In this document: positions 8,480 to 17,600 of the stretch, piece after piece | How positions within the stretch are numbered: the first letter of the stretch is position 1 | How the letters are laid out: every line of letters starts with the position of its first letter | Assembly: GCA_017994935.1 (NCBI GenBank) | Contig: JAGOJU010000008.1 | Location: 1-64,000 of the forward strand | Direction: 5' to 3' | Source of the DNA: Opitutaceae bacterium | GTDB lineage: Bacteria > Verrucomicrobiota > Verrucomicrobiia > Opitutales > Opitutaceae | DNA length: 64,000 nucleotides | The notes under the pieces: generated by a model | What the model saw: the letters and a program-made list of their open reading frames with translations, nothing else | Told to the model about the DNA's origin: nothing | Database searches by the model: none | Made by a program: the position numbers and the translations under genes

Positions 8480-9610
8480 TCAGAGCCCAAGGGCTTTGCG
8501 CACTTGAGGTTCAAGACTTTCGCCGCGCGCCTCGGTGGAAATTACGCGGCCGTCTCGTCCGATCAGAAACACGGCAGGGATGCTCTTGATTTTGAACTTT
8601 TGGGCAAACTCGTTTTTCCAGCCGAGATTGTCGTAGTGCTGAGGCCAGGGCATCTGCTCCCGTTCAAGGAAGGCCAGGAATTGTTCACGTGCCTTCACTC
8701 CGGATTGGATCCCTTTCGTGATGCCGCCGCCATCGAGCGAGACACCGATGACTTCAAAACCCTGCGAATGATACTTTGAATAAACTGCTTTCACATTGGG
8801 CATTTCATTCATGCAGGGGCCGCACCAGGTGGCCCAGAAGTCCACCAGCACCACCTTTCCCCGGAGCTTCGACAAGTCGACTTCCTGTCCATCGGCGGCA
8901 GTGAATTTCATTTCGATGGGCTTGCCGTGGTACCCGTTCTTGTCGATCAACGCGGTGGCCATGGAGGCAACGTCCGGATTCGCTGAGTCGCCCGCCAACT
9001 TACTGAGTCGTGCTTGGAGCATGTCAGGGGCAGCTTCGCCAAGCAGTTCAAGGAAGCCGCGCTCGAGATAGGACCGCGAACGTGCTGCCGGTGCGCGAGC
9101 GCCAAAATCGTCGAGCAGCGCTGCCAATGCCTGGAGGTCAGGTGTCTGACCCGCGTGGTAGGATGAGCGAGCCCTTTCGATTGTGTTTTGGATGAAGAGA
9201 GCCCGTGCTTGTTCTGCGATGTCAGCACGCGCATCGAGTGCGACAAGAATCTCTTGCAAACGGGCGCGATCACGAGCCTCGGCCGCCACCCTGGCGGTTT
9301 CTTCCGTGTAGACCCGCCAGCGCGCCATCTGGATGGAACGCAGCATGACCTCCCACCGGCGGGAATCCTGGGGATGGGCCAAGAGGAATTTCTCCGTCAG
9401 CAGATCCAGTTCAACGGCCTTGTCCCGCCAGAACTGTTCGTTTTGTTCCTTTGTCAGACGTTTTCCGGCCGAGGAAGGACTCTGGCGTTGGACTTTCTGC
9501 CAGTTCGCGTAGTCAGTGTCAGCGGTTGCACCAGAGGTGCTTTGGGCTCGAGTGCTCGCAGACAGCAGCGACATTCCGATGAGAAAGGGGAGAAAAAAAC
9601 GGAAGATCAT
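8480..9610 (-). CDS. Exported TlpA-like thioredoxin-fold oxidoreductase (cassette B, first copy)
   Basis: A 376-residue protein. It has a signal peptide (MIFRFFLPFLIGMSLLSASTRAQS), a helical N-terminal domain of about 200 residues, and a TlpA-like thioredoxin domain (about 228-376) with KVVLVDFWATWCGPC and active cysteines C263/C266. The cis-Pro strand is KSIPAVFLI. It starts 50 nt after the TBDT B stop, the same arrangement as in cassette A, so receptor and thioredoxin are probably on one transcript. This gene and the cassette A thioredoxin occupy equivalent positions. The 7105-8292 gene looks like an additional copy. Confidence 0.86.
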   Translation of the reverse strand: MIFRFFLPFLIGMSLLSASTRAQSTSGATADTDYANWQKVQRQSPSSAGKRLTKEQNEQFWRDKAVELDLLTEKFLLAHPQDSRRWEVMLRSIQMARWRVYTEETARVAAEARDRARLQEILVALDARADIAEQARALFIQNTIERARSSYHAGQTPDLQALAALLDDFGARAPAARSRSYLERGFLELLGEAAPDMLQARLSKLAGDSANPDVASMATALIDKNGYHGKPIEMKFTAADGQEVDLSKLRGKVVLVDFWATWCGPCMNEMPNVKAVYSKYHSQGFEVIGVSLDGGGITKGIQSGVKAREQFLAFLEREQMPWPQHYDNLGWKNEFAQKFKIKSIPAVFLIGRDGRVISTEARGESLEPQVRKALGL

Positions 9611-9660
9611 ATGCGGAGGTGTTCGTGTGAGTGGTTGGGAGGGTAAACATCTCGCTTGTC

Positions 9661-12600
9661 TCAGAGGGATTTCTTTATTTGCAGCGATATGTAGCGCATC
9701 CGAGGATCGGAGTAGCGGCTATAGAATCCGCTGGAATTCCATGGGGGCATACGGTTCAGCACGTTCTGCACGTTGAGTGTCCACTGGGTGCCGCGGAGCA
9801 GACGACGCCAGCCGCCCGTGGACAGGTCATAGGGAATTCGGTAGCCAAGTTGCGCGTCCCAGGTGACATCACTGGCGATGTGGTCTCCATCGGCGCCGGT
9901 TCCATTTGGGAATGCGGGCGAGGGAGCCGTTGTCGCTGTCTTGTAGGAATCGGTGTAGCGGGCTGTGATGCCCGCCGTCCAATTGCCCCTGAGCCAATAC
10001 ACCGAAGCATTGCCGCGTTCCTTGAGGCCGCCTTCAGTTGTACCGATTGTATCAAGCGGCTCTGTCAACGGCGTGATGACCGTAAGGAACTTGTCCGAAA
10101 ACGTAGCGGTGGCGCGCAGTGTGAACTCACCCAGATCCGCGAGCTTGATCGGATAGGTCAGATTGATGTCCGTACCGCTTGTCTCGAGTCTTGATACGTT
10201 GATGAAACGGAGATCCACACCTGTGACTTGGCCAGCCCAGCCCGGTTGATCACCGGGCAAATTTGGGCCGCGAATGACACGATCTGGAAAGAATGCCTCG
10301 TTAAGGAGCATTTGCTGCAGAGTAGGCGCGCGGATCGCATCAATCTTTTTTGTGCGCCAGTAGTCAACGGCCAGGCGCAGGCCTTTCGCGAAGCGGGGTG
10401 TGAAGATAACTCCGATATTGTCTGAAGTTGAAGTTTCAGGCCGAAGGGAAGGATTGGGACCGGAAATATTGGTAAGCGGGACGTTGACCTGAGTCAGACC
10501 TCCACGTCTTGGATCCGAAAACGTGAAATTATTGGTTACCGAGGTTGAAAAGGCGTAGTCGGAAAGAAAGAGGTTACTTTGTTCCGGCGGGAAGAAGCCC
10601 TCGGTGCGTGAAACGCGTACAGCGATGTCGCGTGTCACTGCCAGCCGGAGTGCCGTGGCGGTGGTGGTGGCGGCCTTGGAGTCGTTGGCATTCTCGTAAC
10701 GTCCGCTGAGATTCAGATCGAGGGCCTCGACGGGAACCGGCCGGCATTTCTTGCTGAGCAGCGGAACAATTGCTTCGCCGAAGAGAGCATCGGTGCGTCG
10801 GCCTTGCTTTAGAAATGCGATGTCCCGGGCAAGGTTGGCCCGCCCGCCCATGATGTCGATCAACGGCTGAGGCATTTCGTATGGGCGCTTGCCTTCGTAT
10901 TGCCACCAATACGCCTCGGCTCCCGCTGAGCCCTTGATCATGCCTGCCCGCCATTCGTAGAGATCTCCGGTTAGCCGGGCGATCAGATTTGACGCATACT
11001 GCCAATAGCGTTGGCGGCCTACGACATTGAAGTAGTCCTCGTTGATGCTGGCGGGCGCGGGATGAACGTTGTGGTCAACGAGCGGATTGTAGAGCGCCCA
11101 TCGTTGGGCAAAGGTAGTGGGGTTTGAGAAGGTGGAAAAGTAGGATGCGAGAATGATATTGTCCGCGCCGACCTGCGAGTCGCCGGCAATTGCCGTGACC
11201 TCCGATGTGCCATCGAGAGTCCACTCCCAGCGTTCCCCAAGTTTGCCTTTAATTCCAAGGACTCCCCGGTAGGATGTGCGTCGCATGTCCGTCTCGCTTG
11301 CCCTGGTATCGACTGGCAGCATGTTTAGGACTACCGCGCGGCCGACGAAACCGGGCGTGACGCCAGTGCGAAAGGGATTGAACGGGTGAGTGGCACTCAA
11401 GTTCAAGGTCGTGCCGCTCCCGAAAAATCGTGGATTGTGGATTTCCTGTTCCTGCCGCGTGAAGCTGACTTCGCCGTAGAGGGTAAGCCGATCGTCTTTT
11501 ACAAGCTGATGCTCTACGTTGACTCCCGCGGAGAGCATCTTGGATGGGGTATAGATGAAGTTGTCCTGATAACGGTCGAAGGTAGGTGTAAACTGTCCTG
11601 CAGTTGCGACGAACGAAGCGGGGGTTAGGGCATTGGCCTGGGCATCTGTCAGGCCGGAGGGAACGATAGCGTAGCGGACACCCGGAGCGCCAGGGATGCC
11701 CAGCTCGCCGGTGGTCGCGCTCAAGCGAATGACACCCGGCATCTGGGTAAAGCTGCCGATGGCAGCTTCCGTCGTCAGGCGCGAAAGCGCGCGGGTCAAC
11801 ATGCCTTTGCGCTGGGCAAAGGAGAGCGCCCCGCGATCTCGATAGCTCAAAGTAAACGTGCCTGTGGTTCGGCCGCCGTTGAGCGAGAATCCGTGCAGGT
11901 AGCTCGCATTCCATTCTGTCGAACCGCCATCCCAGCTCGTCGCTCCTGTAAACGACAGTTCGCGGCCTTGGTAGTCCTTGCGAAGGATCACGTTGATCAC
12001 ACCACCGATCGCGCCTCCGCCATACATGGCCGATCCTGATGAAGGGAGGATTTCAATGCGCTCAATCGCGCTGATGGGAATGCGGGTGAGGTCACCGCTT
12101 GCGCTGCCAACCAGGTTGGGGAAGGAAGCGCGAGCAATTCGACGGCCGTTGATAAGGACGGTGGTCTGGTTGGCGTCGAATCCACGCATGCGCAGGTTCG
12201 ATGACAGGCTGCTGGAGCCGACGATCTGCACGACCGAGGCTTCCTGATTTGGGGTGCTGTATGTCGTTATTGCCGGAATATTGCGGAAGACCTCCTCAAT
12301 ATTTGTCACTCCCATGCGCTCGATATCCTGTCGACTGACAATTTCATAGTGCAGCGGTGCGTCGCGGTCGGTGGGTAGCAAACCTTTGTTGATGAGGCCG
12401 TCTACCCGGGTTTCCACCACCGAATATTTTTCCAACTCCAACGCACCGGTGCTTGTGACACTAGTGCGGTCGCGTCGGCTGCTTTCCGCGGGTTCTGTTT
12501 GAGTGTTTGGGGCGACATCCCTCCGGATCGCCAGTGCCCCGGTTTTCTCATCCTGGACGACGAGCAAGCCGGTGCCGGCGAGCATCTGCTCGAGGGCTGC

Positions 12601-12831
12601 CAGTGTTCCAAATTCCCCCTTGACGGCCTGGGTGCGCACGCCACGCACGGTCTCTGCGGCGAACAGGGTTTCGCGGCCGGAGATTTCCGAGAATCGCTTG
12701 AGCATCCGGGCGGCATCACCGGAGGGCAAGTCGTAGGCTTTCTTGGCTTCTGTGGCCGCAAGGGCAGGAAGGATGAGCAAGGCTCCGAGTGCGATGCCAC
12801 GGAGGAAGGTTCGGGACAGGAGTGTTAGCAT
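9661..12831 (-). CDS. TonB-dependent outer-membrane receptor with STN signalling domain (cassette B)
   Basis: A 1056-residue receptor: signal peptide (to about 26), STN domain (about 28-108), plug (about 140-280, with MRGFDANQTTVLINGRR and YGGGAIGGVINVILR), and barrel to the C-terminus (RYISLQIKKSL). The first 105 residues differ from TBDT A by only a handful of substitutions. Beyond the end of STN (GALAIRR) similarity drops to ordinary family level. The ligand is therefore likely to differ while the signalling face is conserved. It has its own predicted ECF promoter at 12857-12885 and is followed by two thioredoxin genes. Ligand unknown. Confidence 0.93.
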   Translation of the reverse strand: MLTLLSRTFLRGIALGALLILPALAATEAKKAYDLPSGDAARMLKRFSEISGRETLFAAETVRGVRTQAVKGEFGTLAALEQMLAGTGLLVVQDEKTGALAIRRDVAPNTQTEPAESSRRDRTSVTSTGALELEKYSVVETRVDGLINKGLLPTDRDAPLHYEIVSRQDIERMGVTNIEEVFRNIPAITTYSTPNQEASVVQIVGSSSLSSNLRMRGFDANQTTVLINGRRIARASFPNLVGSASGDLTRIPISAIERIEILPSSGSAMYGGGAIGGVINVILRKDYQGRELSFTGATSWDGGSTEWNASYLHGFSLNGGRTTGTFTLSYRDRGALSFAQRKGMLTRALSRLTTEAAIGSFTQMPGVIRLSATTGELGIPGAPGVRYAIVPSGLTDAQANALTPASFVATAGQFTPTFDRYQDNFIYTPSKMLSAGVNVEHQLVKDDRLTLYGEVSFTRQEQEIHNPRFFGSGTTLNLSATHPFNPFRTGVTPGFVGRAVVLNMLPVDTRASETDMRRTSYRGVLGIKGKLGERWEWTLDGTSEVTAIAGDSQVGADNIILASYFSTFSNPTTFAQRWALYNPLVDHNVHPAPASINEDYFNVVGRQRYWQYASNLIARLTGDLYEWRAGMIKGSAGAEAYWWQYEGKRPYEMPQPLIDIMGGRANLARDIAFLKQGRRTDALFGEAIVPLLSKKCRPVPVEALDLNLSGRYENANDSKAATTTATALRLAVTRDIAVRVSRTEGFFPPEQSNLFLSDYAFSTSVTNNFTFSDPRRGGLTQVNVPLTNISGPNPSLRPETSTSDNIGVIFTPRFAKGLRLAVDYWRTKKIDAIRAPTLQQMLLNEAFFPDRVIRGPNLPGDQPGWAGQVTGVDLRFINVSRLETSGTDINLTYPIKLADLGEFTLRATATFSDKFLTVITPLTEPLDTIGTTEGGLKERGNASVYWLRGNWTAGITARYTDSYKTATTAPSPAFPNGTGADGDHIASDVTWDAQLGYRIPYDLSTGGWRRLLRGTQWTLNVQNVLNRMPPWNSSGFYSRYSDPRMRYISLQIKKSL

Positions 12832-12856
12832 GGTGTATGACCGGTGTGCAGCACTG

Positions 12857-12885
12857 TAGACGAGCCGGCCCGGAAAAGCCGTAAC
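12857..12885 (-). promoter_or_regulatory. Predicted ECF-sigma promoter of TBDT B
   Basis: On the minus strand GTTACGG (12879-12885) is followed after 16 nt by CGTCTA (12857-12862), 25 nt before the receptor ATG. Element sequences, spacing and distance to the start all match the copy before TBDT A, while several surrounding bases differ. This is the pattern expected of a selected binding site. Confidence 0.6.
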
Positions 12886-12899
12886 GAGCCCGTCGAAAT

Positions 12900-14202
12900 T
12901 CCAGGCGCGAACGGTCAGCGCCCTTGCCGCAGCTCGGTGCGGTCCGAGCCTACCGCCTCGGCGCGCACACCCAGCGTGGTGCCCAGAAGCCGGACGAATG
13001 CCTCGACATTGTCGGGGCGGAAGGTGCCGCCAATTCGCAGGTCTTTCAGCTCCGGATCCCCTATCACAATCTGGTGCCGGTTCAGCCGATTGAACTCCGC
13101 AACGGCTTCAGCCAGGGGAGTCTCGTGAAACTGAAGCCGGGGCGCCTGCCAGGCAAGTTCACTGACGATTTCTTCATTTGTCACCGAAGCGACTGCCGGA
13201 GCCTCAGCAACCGCCAGTGGTACGACGGCGCGTTCCCTTACGGACACCAACAAAGGCGCCACCGTGTCGGACGATCCTTGGGCGACTTTCACCCGGCCCT
13301 CTGTCACGAGAACCTCCACGGCCTGGTCGCCAAGGCGCACGTTGAAGGCTGTGCCGACCGCGCGAACCTCGATGCCCGACGCCTCGACGACAAACGGACG
13401 CGCAGCGTCCTTCCAGACGCTGAAATGGGCTTCGCCGCCCATGAGCCTGACACGACGCTCGGCGTCCGAATATTGGACGACCAGACGGCTGCCGTCTTTC
13501 AGTTCGACCCGGGAACCGTCGGGCAGCGCCAGTCTCTCGTTGACGTGGAGATAGTTCTTCGGAGCAGCCTCTGGTGCGGACACCGGTGGGGGCGTCCGGA
13601 GGAACAGGCCAACCGTCACGGCAGCGGCTGCCGCCAGGCCAATTGACCATAGCCAAAGGCGGGGGCGGCGGGAAGGGGCGAAGAGATGCGGGTTGGGCTC
13701 GGTATCGTGACCGGGTTGCCATTCCTGAAGCTGCATCATGCGTCCTAGAGCCGCGGCATGTTGGGCAACCGCTTTGGAGTGCCGCGGATCGGCGTGCAGC
13801 CACTGCAGGTAGGCGTCCTGCTCGGCCGCGCTCAGGCCTCGATCGCGACGGGCCAGCCACAGGGCGGCAACCTCCGCGATAGCGTCCGGGATCGCGGCGT
13901 TTGGATGATGGGGAGGCTCGGGCTTCATCGTGTCATCGCCCTCCATTCGCGAAGAAGATTGCGCAGAGGCGGATGCCCTGGGCGAACTGCTTCTCGACCG
14001 TGCTCAGGGAAACACCCAGCTTGTCCGCGATCTGCCGCTGCGTCAGTCCATAGGCGGTGCGCAGGGTGAAGACCTCGCGGCAGCGGCCTGGGAGGGACTG
14101 GATGGCCCGCGTCAAGAGCTCGAGCTCCTGCTGTTTGCTGACGGTTTCGACGACATCGGTGCTGTCCGCTAAGACGAACGACGGCGTATCTTCCGTAATC
14201 GG
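12900..14202. repeat. 1303-bp exact duplicate block, copy 2 (fecR plus 3' part of sigma gene)
   Basis: This is the partner of 5404-6706 in direct orientation, with no difference found. Outside it, both the sigma N-terminal coding region and the receptor promoter region are homologous but diverged. The block therefore sits inside an older, larger cassette duplication and has been re-homogenised more recently. Confidence 0.93.
12915..13928 (-). CDS. FecR-family anti-sigma factor (cassette B), identical to cassette A copy
   Basis: A 337-residue FecR with a sigma-binding N-terminus, one transmembrane helix near residues 88-107, a periplasmic FecR domain and a C-terminal STN-like region. It is identical in protein and DNA to the gene at 5419-6432. 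The ATG at 13928 was chosen for the same GGAGGG ribosome-binding site, with 13946 as the alternative. Because both copies are identical, each FecR should be able to bind either sigma A or sigma B and to hear either receptor, so cross-signalling is expected unless expression is separated. Downstream comes TBDT B with its own promoter. Confidence 0.92.
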   Translation of the reverse strand: MKPEPPHHPNAAIPDAIAEVAALWLARRDRGLSAAEQDAYLQWLHADPRHSKAVAQHAAALGRMMQLQEWQPGHDTEPNPHLFAPSRRPRLWLWSIGLAAAAAVTVGLFLRTPPPVSAPEAAPKNYLHVNERLALPDGSRVELKDGSRLVVQYSDAERRVRLMGGEAHFSVWKDAARPFVVEASGIEVRAVGTAFNVRLGDQAVEVLVTEGRVKVAQGSSDTVAPLLVSVRERAVVPLAVAEAPAVASVTNEEIVSELAWQAPRLQFHETPLAEAVAEFNRLNRHQIVIGDPELKDLRIGGTFRPDNVEAFVRLLGTTLGVRAEAVGSDRTELRQGR

Positions 14203-14457
14203 CTCGAAATTCACGACGCGCTGTCGGCGTACGGCGTCGAGCGCCAGATTGCGCGCTGCGGTGAAGAGCAGAGCGCGGGCGGAGCCGACCGGGCCCGCCT
14301 CGCGAGCCCGGATCAGACGCACCATGCTCTCCTGCACAAGATCGTCGACATCCGGAAGGGTGGGGAACCTGGAGAGCAGCCAAGACCGAAGTGCGCCGCC
14401 ATGCGGCTGCACCTCGGTCGCGAACCATTGCGCGTGTTCAGTTTCCAGCGGAGGCAC
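13933..14457 (-). CDS. ECF RNA polymerase sigma factor, FecI-like (cassette B)
   Basis: About 174 residues, with region 2 (DDLVQESMVRLIRAR) and region 4 (YGLTQRQIADKLGVSLSTVEKQF). The predicted start is the GTG at 14457, aligned with the ATG of sigma A and the GTG of sigma C. Another GTG at 14496 would add 13 residues. It is identical to sigma A from about residue 45 of the longer reading onward, including the whole of region 4, so promoter recognition at the -35 should be the same. It forms a sigma-fecR unit with a 4-nt gap. No copy of the GTTACGG/CGTCTA promoter was found upstream, so this sigma may not be autoregulated. Confidence 0.9.
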   Translation of the reverse strand: MPPLETEHAQWFATEVQPHGGALRSWLLSRFPTLPDVDDLVQESMVRLIRAREAGPVGSARALLFTAARNLALDAVRRQRVVNFEPITEDTPSFVLADSTDVVETVSKQQELELLTRAIQSLPGRCREVFTLRTAYGLTQRQIADKLGVSLSTVEKQFAQGIRLCAIFFANGGR

Positions 14458-14692
14458 CCCGGCACGCTCGCCCGCTTTTGCGCGAAAATCGAGCACGGAG
14501 AAGCAGGATTTTTTCTGAATGATCAGCCCTGATGCAAGTCAGCAGGCGATGGCAAACTGCGACTCGTGGAGACAACGGCCAGCCGTGCGATTGTCATCGG
14601 GGTGGAAGCGCGGGAACCAACTTTACAGCCATGCGCGGGGCTTGGGGGCATGCGGGTGCAGATGATTCGAAGGAACACACTGCGTCCCGCGC

Positions 14693-17600
14693 TCAGAATC
14701 GGAATGTGCTGGTGAGGAGGAATTGGCGTTCCGGTGAGGTGCGGATCGCATTGACATGGCCGAGGGGATCGATGGAGACGGGGATGAAATCATTGTTGCC
14801 GCCGCCGACCAGATTGCGGGCGTTGAGTTGAAGCGTCCAGTCGACCTTGTTCTTCCAGATCCGGCGGCGATAGGAGGCGAAGGCGTCGGCATTGAATTCC
14901 CCTGGAGCAAAGAAGGGATGTTCAAGATCATTGATGAGAGCATCGCCCTCTCCTTCCCGTATGGCATAGCCAATGGCCGCTTTGCTCTGCCAGCGGCCAA
15001 CTGCGCCAATCATGACGCCCTTGAGTCGGCCTGAGGTAAAACGGTAGCTCGAGACGAGATTGATACGCCATTCACGCTGCTCCTGGGAGCGCTTTCCATC
15101 TTGTGCGATCTCGTTTTGGACCGGGCTGATGGCAACCTTGCGCCAACGCGTGAGAAAGGTGTCCCCTTCGGCCAAACCAGGTGCATCGGATACGTTGGCA
15201 AGGCCAGATGCTATGATGTTTTCCTCAACCTTGCGGACGAAAGCGAGCACACCAGGAAGTGTGTTGCTCTGGACCGTTTGCTGCTGAGCGAGATTGAGCA
15301 CAATATTCCAGCGGTCGGTCAGGGAGCCCACGAGTTCCAGCTCCATGCCTTTGGCAACAAAGTCGAACGAGGAACTGAGCCCCTGGATGCCTGGGCCGGA
15401 AACTGCGCCCGTGGTGCGGTTGAACTCCATGCCAATCGCACTGCGGAAGGGTTCGGGTGCCAGGCTGAGAATGGCATCATAGTACTTGTTCCAGTCGTCG
15501 GTGAATCCTGCGGCGGCCGCACCCGGAATTTCAGTTACCTTGCGGCCCGCGTGTTCCCATTGCGCAGCGCGAGCGAGGTAGTTGTTTGCACCAACTCCAA
15601 TCCACGCATTGATCGGTGCCATCCCAGTATTGTTGCGGGCGCCAGTACTGCTTGTCTCGTACCACGTTGCGTTGATGGAAAGGCGGCGATTGAAGAGATC
15701 GAGGCCAAAACCATGCTCCTTTGTCACACCGGAGGGATTGGGAAGAATCTCATTGTAGAGGTTGCGGGCGATTCCGGCGGGCTCAAAGGTTTGTGATTCA
15801 AAATAGTGGACGCGTAAGTCGGCACCAAACGGCAGTTCGAAGAGGTATTTCTCTGGGAATCGTGCAACAACGCTCTTCGTGCGCGTACGCCCTTTCTGCG
15901 AAGAGGAGGGGGTGTCCTGAAGAACCAAAGTGGCTGGGTCAAAGGCTCCGCTCGGCAGGCGCTCATTGCCTGCGGGAATAATCTCGTAATTGCGCACATT
16001 GTCCGAGCGTTCGGCAAATATGGTGACAAGATGACCATCGAGCATGCTGCTTTGGAGGATGACCGCGGTGGAATCCACCTGTTGCTCGCTAATGTTGGAG
16101 CCGTGGTGTGGCACCCACATGGCATAGGCCTCCGTTTCCCGGATCTGCCTCGCAGTGTTGTCCCAATACGCAAGACGCACTTTCTTGTTTGGTACGGGAA
16201 GAGAAACGCGTGAAAGCGGAAACTGGGTGATGCGTACCTGATCAGCGCTGGTCGTGTTGAGCATGCTGTCGCCAACGTAGATATAGGAGTTAACGGTCCT
16301 GCGACCATCATTGAGGAGCTGTCCAAATGTAGCCTGGGAGGAGAAATCTACAAGGTCACTTTGCCAGTTGAGAGTTTCCTGGTATCGACGGCTGTTGGTG
16401 CTCGTTTCCTGATAGAGACCACTGAGAGTGTGATGTCCCAGCCAGCGCCCCCATGTTTTCCCGAGACTCTTGTTGAAATCGTGCGTTGCGAAGCCGGTTG
16501 CCCGAAAATTTTCCCGACGATTGATCGTGTCGGACTGGCTGTAAGTTGTCGCGGTAACAACCGGGCGACCAAGGTTGGGGTTGGCGAGCATCGCCGGATT
16601 GTTACCGGTCGAGGGCATGACTACCGAGACCGGCAAAGCCTCGGAGATGTCGATGCTGATGGCACGGGCAAAGCCGGTATTGTAGGGCGCATACCGGTAG
16701 CTGTCCATTTTTTGACGGTTGGCTGTGAGTTCGAATCCGAACGTATTTTGGAGAAACTGTTGTTCGAGCGTCACCTCCTGGACATTGAACTTGTCACGAA
16801 TGGTGGCGGTGTCTCCGGCATAGAGATGTTTCACGAAATCGAAGGTATCCCTGTCGAGCAGCGTTGGGTTGTTGAAACCGGGCAACTGGCTCATGTGCGA
16901 GCTTGTGATACGCCAATCTTGCGTGCCACGACCACCCGGCCAACGAAGGCGTGGCATGACCGCATCGTAGCCACCTACGGCGCTCGGCTCGTTCGGATTG
17001 GCATGCAGAAAGGCGGCGCCGATGAAGACAGGGATGGTATTTGATGTTCCAGCAACGGTGCTGATGCCCGTGGTTCCGTTGCGGACAATGGTAAGCGGTC
17101 GCCAATTGCCGCCATCCGCGACAGTACGGAAAAGCGCAGGAATGTCGGCGATTGAGTTGATGCCGGGATATTTGCCAATGAGTTCGTAGTAGGCGGACAC
17201 GTCGTGCCACCAGCGGTAGTTGTTTGTGGGCGGGAGGATGTCCGGCGGATTGCGATTGATGCGGCCATGCTCCAGATAACCGCGAACGATCGTATCACCA
17301 AGAAAGGCGTTGGTCTTGGCTTGGTGCACCTTGATGTCCCAGGAGCCAAATACCCGGCGATCGTTCCTGAAGGCCTCCTCCTGGCGGTAGAGTTCGCGCT
17401 CGTTCAAGGCGGCAAGGCGGAAGCCCACGCGCCCGCTGGCAAACCTGCGATTGATGTCGAGTGTCTCGCGATGGCCGCCGTAGTGGGAGATCCGCACCTT
17501 CACCTCGTTGCTGTTCCGGCGTCCAGGCATTTTGAGCGAGTTCTCGATGATGCCTCCGGGTGAGCCGAGTCCGAAGAGCACGGAGTTGGGGCCGCGGGCG

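Noticed and set aside
14458..14692. AAAAATCC-like block upstream of sigma gene B
   Set aside because: Looks like the first half of the cassette C motif, but no CGTCTT lies at the required spacing, so it is not called a promoter.
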